Shown piece by piece: positions 59,607 to 64,000 of a stretch of DNA of 64,000 bases. The position numbers and the translations under genes are program-made. This stretch comes from Paenibacillus sp. Soil522 (lineage in GTDB: Bacteria; Bacillota; Bacilli; Paenibacillales; Paenibacillaceae). The stretch spans positions 94,080 to 158,079 of the forward strand of contig NZ_LMRV01000110.1 of assembly GCF_001428245.1 (NCBI RefSeq). The letters run 5' to 3'. The notes under the pieces were generated by a model. It had not been told where the DNA came from. It saw only the letters and a program-made list of their open reading frames with translations, and did no database searches. Position 1 is the stretch's first letter. Each line of letters begins with the position of its first letter.

Positions 59607-60683
59607 TTATTTAAAAAACAGAAAGTGTGTCGGCAGCTTGCGAAGCTGTCCGTCAGAAGGCTTATTAATGACGCGGCCGTTAAAAATGAGCGAGGAAGAG
59701 CCGCCGCCATCCAGGTTGTAGCCGTCAACGGCGCCATAGCGCTGCAGCAAGATCTGCATTTCGCCCAGCGTAGCGCCGGAGCTTCCGGATTCGTTGTACC
59801 CGTCAGCCACGAGAAACAGCAGCTGGTCATCCTTATAGTTGGCGATAATGGTTCGGGGAGCGCGCTTCGGGCTAGTTTGCCATTTGGCCGGAATGGGCTG
59901 CAAAGCTCCGCCGCGCATCAAGACGGGCACAAAGGATGCTCCGAACTTCGGATTTTGAGCATCGAGCTGCTGCCGGCTCGCGAATTTCCCGCCGATCAGC
60001 TTATTCTTATCGTTTAGGCCGACAAAAAACAGATCCGCATGAGGCGGCTCAAAGCTTGTGGCATAGCTGCCGTCAACGATGGTCGTGCTCAGCGGGTATC
60101 TCTTGCCGCGGCCATCAGCAAAGCCGCCTGCATTAATGCCCGCGACAGCGTTGTGACGATTCACGGCGGCGAGCGTTGTCTCCGCCTTGCCGAGCTCATC
60201 TCCGCCAAGCGACATAGTCATCGCGTCACTGCTCTTCAGCTTCACCTTGAGCGCATACGCCGAGAAGTTTTCCGCTTTTATGTAAAAAAGCTGAGCTCTC
60301 AGCTTTTCCGATTCGAGTGCAGCCGCGGGATTGCCCAGCCTGCTGGTGATCTTGCGGTCGTATAGGATCAGCGGTCTCACCGCTTGCGTTGCGGCTATGG
60401 ACGAGATTTTCGCCATTTCGGCATTTGTTTGCTTATACAGCTTTAATTGCTTTTGAATGGATTCACGAGTTTGCGACGCGGTTTCCTGGGCGTGATCAAG
60501 GCCTGATGCGGCAGGTGTAATATCGGCTTCAGGGATTCGTGCCTGTTCGGTTACAGGCAGCGGAAACGCTTCTTCAGATAATTGGATGACAATATCGGAT
60601 AGCAGCAGCCAAATCATAATGCCGAGAAAAGGCGCAATGGCAAGCAGCGCTGTACGGTTTAATGCTTTAACGGTGATGTTCAT
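59607..60683 (-). CDS. Phosphodiester glycosidase (NAGPA-domain) membrane protein
   Basis: A 358-residue protein with an N-terminal membrane helix (LLAIAPFLGIMIWLLLSDIVI), a coiled linker, and a C-terminal NAGPA domain. Motifs include VAGINAGGFAD, STTIVDGSYA, PRTIIANYKDDQLLFLVADGY and the terminal GYNLDGGGSSSLIFNGRVIN. Family members cleave or modify GlcNAc-phosphodiesters, and many are linked to exopolysaccharide or wall metabolism. It starts in an ATGA overlap with the upstream coiled-coil gene. Confidence 0.88.
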   Translation of the reverse strand: MNITVKALNRTALLAIAPFLGIMIWLLLSDIVIQLSEEAFPLPVTEQARIPEADITPAASGLDHAQETASQTRESIQKQLKLYKQTNAEMAKISSIAATQAVRPLILYDRKITSRLGNPAAALESEKLRAQLFYIKAENFSAYALKVKLKSSDAMTMSLGGDELGKAETTLAAVNRHNAVAGINAGGFADGRGKRYPLSTTIVDGSYATSFEPPHADLFFVGLNDKNKLIGGKFASRQQLDAQNPKFGASFVPVLMRGGALQPIPAKWQTSPKRAPRTIIANYKDDQLLFLVADGYNESGSSGATLGEMQILLQRYGAVDGYNLDGGGSSSLIFNGRVINKPSDGQLRKLPTHFLFFK

Positions 60684-61111
60684 TTGAGCAGATCCAAGTT
60701 CTTCTGCAGCTCGTTCAGCTGCTTCTTCACTTCGTTCAATTGCGTGTACAGCTTATTGCTGTTGTCGGTTTTGGAATCTGCGTTATCCTTCGTGAACGTA
60801 AGCAGCTCATTCAGCGCATCGACCTTGGCCTTCAGCTCGGCAAGACCGGAAGTGTAGCCCGTCTCCAGCTCAAGCATGCGAGCCTCGTAGTCTTTCTGCA
60901 TCGCCGAAATTTGACTGGCGGTTTGCCGCTCCAGATCCGCAGACAACGTCTGCTGAATCCGGTCCGTATACCATTTGGCCCCTAGTATGCCTGAGCATAT
61001 GATCATGAGCCATACGAAGACGAAAAGGAGGAAGGTCCTATTTCCTTTCTTTTTTCGTGTCTTATTGTCGTATTGGCTTGCAGTGCGTTGTTCTAAAATC
61101 AAATCATTCAT
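60680..61111 (-). CDS. Membrane-anchored coiled-coil protein
   Basis: A 143-residue protein with a basic start (KTRKKKGNR), one helix (TFLLFVFVWLMIICSGILGA) and a long extracytoplasmic coiled coil (LERQTASQISAMQKDYEARM, LNEVKKQLNELQKNLDLLK). The function is unknown; it is likely a partner of the NAGPA-domain protein with which it overlaps. ATG 61111 leaves proper spacing from AGAGGTGA; ATG 61120 abuts that site. Confidence 0.75.
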   Translation of the reverse strand: MNDLILEQRTASQYDNKTRKKKGNRTFLLFVFVWLMIICSGILGAKWYTDRIQQTLSADLERQTASQISAMQKDYEARMLELETGYTSGLAELKAKVDALNELLTFTKDNADSKTDNSNKLYTQLNEVKKQLNELQKNLDLLK

Positions 61112-61377
61112 TCTATCCATTCACCTCTCTTGTTGGTCACTTGCATGAAAGATCGGATGAACGAACTGCAAGCATTAGGGTTCATAACTTTAGACATCAA
61201 TCGACGCTGAATAGTTGCGTATGTCATCTTATTGTAACAAAGAGAGGAATGGATGTCCCCCATGACATGTGGGAATTTCTTGTAAATTTTGAACTTCAGC
61301 GGAACATTCTTTCCCTTTGCTGCGTCTAACCCTACGGAATGCGGCAGACCATGCTGCAAAATTGGAAGGAGAACAGG

Positions 61378-63132
61378 ATGAATAGAGAGAGATGGATTAA
61401 GCGAACGGCCAGGCAAGTAATCGCAGCAAGCTTGCTGGTTTCACTTGTGGGCACAGGATTTGGGTCGAAGGAAGAGGTATATGCAGCGGAGCGTCAGCCT
61501 GTAAATCTGGCATTTGTTCACGGTTCGAAACAAATGACATTCAATGGCAAGGTACAGAATATGACGACGCCGCTGCCGATTGTAAAAGGAGTCACGATGA
61601 TTCCGGTTCGTACGATTGCGAGCTCGGTAGGTGCAAGGGTATATAATGACAATAAGGGCACTCATATCGATACCTATTTTAATAAAGTGACGCTTAACAT
61701 CAATATGCGCGGCGCCCGCCGCAACGGCAGTTACGTTCTGCTGCCTGCAGCGGCGATGCGGATTAACGATACGATGCACGTGCCTTTGTCCGCGGTTAAG
61801 CAGCTGTGGAACGCAGGCTATGTGTTCAATGCGCAGCTTAAGCAAATAAGCATAACGATTCAGCCGGATCCAAACGTTGCTCCGGTAGCGGATTTTAAGG
61901 CGCCGCTTGAGGTGAGGCTTGGCGAGCCAGTGGAATTTGAGGATCTTAGCTACGATCCGGACGGCAAGATCATCAAGACGGAATGGACAGGACGCAAGAG
62001 CGCGTATTTTGAACCGGGCTTTTATACGGTTACGCAATCCGTTTACGATAATGAAGGCACTTGGAGCGAGAAAAAAGAGCAAATAATTAACGTTATCGAC
62101 GAAGTGATGTATACGCCTTATGAATACTACATGCGCTACGGTAATCCGGGCGACAAGTTCGCGTTAGACGCGAAGCTGATGAATACCTTTAAAGAGGTTG
62201 CTACGTTTGAGACTAAGGGACACACAACCTTGTACATGTCCAATGCGCCGGAGCGGTTTTTCGGCGAAGGCCTCTTATATGAGGATGTGCTGGACAGTCC
62301 GAGCCGTATATTCCTTCACCATCGGAATGGTACGCAAGAGAGGATGAAGCTGGCTGTCATCGTTACGAACACACAAAGTGAAACCGTTAAGCTAACGCTG
62401 GGCAACCGGGGCTTGGCGGGGCCAAGCGTAAACGCGATGCAATTCGGTTCCGCTGCGGTGACGAGATACTTAACGGGGAGCGCGCCGCGCGAGCTGATCT
62501 TGGAGCCGGGCACATCAGCAGTGCTGCTGCCTGAGCTGGAGAAAATCATTATGAATCCGGATGAAGGTTTTTCCGGCTTGATGGACGTAGATATGGATGG
62601 CCCGTTAACCTTTTCGGCGATGGCCCTGAGAGAGACGACGGATGGGCTCAGTTCCGTGTTTATGCTGGAGGAGCTGGAGAAGGTCGGAAATCGCGGCTTA
62701 TTTCTTGATACGGACCAGTATATAGATGTAACGGAGACGGTTGGCCTTAAGGAGAGCAAGCTCCGTATCGGCAGCCGTGGAACGAGCATGGTAGGCGAGG
62801 ATGCGCTGACCGGCGGACTGACTTACAACGGAGGCGAATACGGAGCTGTTACGACGGTCAGGCTCAAGGATGTCGCATATGGAACCCGGATTATTTTGAA
62901 CCCGCGCGCGGGCATTTTCCAAGGCGCGGTTTCCGTAAACGGGAAGGTTGTAGCCGTGCCGACAGGAGGGCATTTGAACCTTGGCGAAGGGGCATTGATT
63001 TATACGCAGAAGAAGCCGGAGGGCGCTGTAGGATTACAGGCACCGCCGGAGGTGACGATCAAATATACATCACCGGGAGCAAGCTCATTACCGATATTAT
63101 TCGTATTTATTCCAGGCTCGAATTTTGACTAA
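61378..63132 (+). CDS. Secreted stalk-domain/PKD-like surface protein
   Basis: A 584-residue secreted protein. A signal peptide (VIAASLLVSLVGTGFGSKEEVYA) is followed by a copper-amine-oxidase-N-like stalk domain (VTMIPVRTIASSVGARVYND). A PKD/Ig-like domain comes next (~180-240; LEVRLGEPVEFEDLSYDPDGKI), then a large beta-rich region (~245-584) of unknown type. It is probably a wall-associated or matrix protein. AAGGAGAA lies 6 bp before ATG 61378. It is divergent from the NAGPA operon. Confidence 0.82.
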   Translation: MNRERWIKRTARQVIAASLLVSLVGTGFGSKEEVYAAERQPVNLAFVHGSKQMTFNGKVQNMTTPLPIVKGVTMIPVRTIASSVGARVYNDNKGTHIDTYFNKVTLNINMRGARRNGSYVLLPAAAMRINDTMHVPLSAVKQLWNAGYVFNAQLKQISITIQPDPNVAPVADFKAPLEVRLGEPVEFEDLSYDPDGKIIKTEWTGRKSAYFEPGFYTVTQSVYDNEGTWSEKKEQIINVIDEVMYTPYEYYMRYGNPGDKFALDAKLMNTFKEVATFETKGHTTLYMSNAPERFFGEGLLYEDVLDSPSRIFLHHRNGTQERMKLAVIVTNTQSETVKLTLGNRGLAGPSVNAMQFGSAAVTRYLTGSAPRELILEPGTSAVLLPELEKIIMNPDEGFSGLMDVDMDGPLTFSAMALRETTDGLSSVFMLEELEKVGNRGLFLDTDQYIDVTETVGLKESKLRIGSRGTSMVGEDALTGGLTYNGGEYGAVTTVRLKDVAYGTRIILNPRAGIFQGAVSVNGKVVAVPTGGHLNLGEGALIYTQKKPEGAVGLQAPPEVTIKYTSPGASSLPILFVFIPGSNFD

Positions 63133-63141
63133 CAATCGTAT

Positions 63142-63183
63142 GGAGGATGCGCCGCTTACGGGCGGCGGTCCTCCTTTTTTTGT
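63142..63183 (+). terminator. Terminator after the stalk/PKD gene
   Basis: GGAGGA..CGCCGC pairs with GGCGG..TCCTCC, followed by a run of T. Confidence 0.88.
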
Positions 63184-63253
63184 TGTCGGCGTCCGTCGTC
63201 ATGTATAATAGAGATGTTAATTATGAATCGAACCAATTAGGAGGGGGATCAGT

Positions 63254-64000
63254 ATGGATCAACCAATCAACAATAACGGCGCGAGCCGAATAGAGTCAAA
63301 AGCCATGTTCGCAGGAGGCTGCTTCTGGTGTATGGTTACACCGTTCGAAGAAATGCCCGGCATTATTTCTGTCGTATCCGGCTACACGGGCGGACACACG
63401 GTAAACCCAACCTACCAGGAGGTTTGCTCAGAGACAACGGGTCATGCGGAGGCTGTACAAATTACGTATGATCCGCAAATATTCCCCTACGAGAAGCTGC
63501 TGGATATTTTCTGGAGGCAAATCGATCCGACCGATGCAGGCGGTCAGTTTCATGACCGTGGCGAATCGTACAGGACCGGCATCTACTATTATGATGAGAG
63601 GCAGCGTGAGCTGGCCGAGGCTTCGAAGCAGGAGCTTGAGGCGAGCGGCCGCTTCGACCGCCCGATCGTGACGGAAATTAAGCCTGCGCAAACCTTTTAT
63701 CCGGCAGAGGACTATCATCAGGGGTACCACAAAACAAATCCTTATCGTTACAAAATGTACCGCAAAGGCTCGGGCCGCGACGCATTTATAGCGCAAAACT
63801 GGACGATTAAGAAGGATAAGGAAGAGCTCAAACAGCGCCTGACACAGGTCCAGTACGAAGTGACGCAAAACAACGGGACGGAGCGCCCGTTCACCGGCGA
63901 ATACTGGGATCACACCGAGGACGGCATTTATGTGGACATCGTTTCGGGAGAGCCGCTGTTCAGCTCCCGCGACAAATACGATGCGGGCTGCGGCTGGCCG
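63254..64000 (+). CDS. msrAB: Bifunctional methionine sulfoxide reductase A/B (3' end outside window)
   Basis: 249 codons are visible and the frame runs off the window. Residues ~17-165 are MsrA with the catalytic Cys in MFAGGCFWCMV (residue 23) and the substrate motifs SGYTGGHT and DPTDAGGQFHDRGESYR. From ~185 the MsrB domain begins (YWDHTEDGIYVDIVSGEPLFSS and DAGCGWP). Together they repair both epimers of methionine sulfoxide. GGAGGGGG lies about 8 bp before the ATG; a TATAAT at 63204 may be its -10. Confidence 0.94.
   Translation, partial: MDQPINNNGASRIESKAMFAGGCFWCMVTPFEEMPGIISVVSGYTGGHTVNPTYQEVCSETTGHAEAVQITYDPQIFPYEKLLDIFWRQIDPTDAGGQFHDRGESYRTGIYYYDERQRELAEASKQELEASGRFDRPIVTEIKPAQTFYPAEDYHQGYHKTNPYRYKMYRKGSGRDAFIAQNWTIKKDKEELKQRLTQVQYEVTQNNGTERPFTGEYWDHTEDGIYVDIVSGEPLFSSRDKYDAGCGWP

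Overview
The window reads as a chromosomal segment of a spore-forming, low-to-moderate-GC Firmicute, most likely Paenibacillus or a close relative. This is inferred from several features: strong AGGAGG-type ribosome binding sites; CitB-type aconitase; the order MoxR ATPase, DUF58 protein, transglutaminase, guaA and (later) pbuG, which matches Bacillus subtilis yeaC-yeaD-yebA-guaA-pbuG; several secreted proteins with a copper-amine-oxidase-N-terminal (stalk) domain, which are common in Paenibacillus; and intergenic dispersed repeats. No rRNA, tRNA, CRISPR array, transposase or phage gene was seen.

Layout. 1-2.8 kb: the end of a Gly-Pro-rich repeat protein, an HTH-methyltransferase fusion, sodA and an acetyltransferase. 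2.9-7.3 kb: a housekeeping run (DUF402 nucleotide phosphatase, signal peptidase I, RNase HI, queG, ogt, UPF0154, folE). 7.4-16.4 kb: a second, N-terminally extended SOD, a membrane-anchored hydrolase, an IclR regulator, aconitase, a secretion-less amidase and ddl. 16.4-18.4 kb is a repeat-dense gap with a hypothetical gene and a decayed uvsE (UV endonuclease). 18.4-31.5 kb holds a TSUP exporter, an inositol-phosphatase-like enzyme, a lipoprotein sugar dehydrogenase, hemL, an LCP cell-wall ligase, an ABC-2 exporter, a BCP peroxiredoxin, the metNIQ methionine importer and a stalk-domain protein. 31.8-39 kb: polysaccharide deacetylase and the MoxR/DUF58/transglutaminase operon, the last with a tandem-repeat insertion inside its catalytic domain.

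39.7-48.5 kb: guaA, then an AT-rich accessory stretch that separates guaA from pbuG. A near-perfect 17-bp copy of the guaA 3' end lies about 90 bp past the gene, which fits a past integration at this known island site. The insert carries a possible decayed gene, a WapI-like orphan, secreted and toroid-fold hypotheticals, a TetR regulator coupled to a 27-codon membrane peptide, a short divergent transcription unit, and an amino-sugar kinase/GH4 pair. pbuG follows behind a guanine riboswitch.

50.5-53 kb: pxpABC (5-oxoprolinase). 53-58.5 kb: an iron module with three Fur-box-like sites, comprising a DoxX-like membrane protein, an FTR1 permease, a P19-type lipoprotein and a two-component system. 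58.5-64 kb: proline dehydrogenase, a phosphodiester-glycosidase-domain protein with a coiled-coil partner, a large stalk/PKD protein, and msrAB cut by the window end.

The most unusual signals are the dispersed palindromic repeat family (five intergenic copies), the repeat cluster at 16.7-17.4 kb, the guaA-adjacent island scar, the TetR/micropeptide/divergent-transcript locus at 45-46 kb, and a metN that appears to start at CTG.
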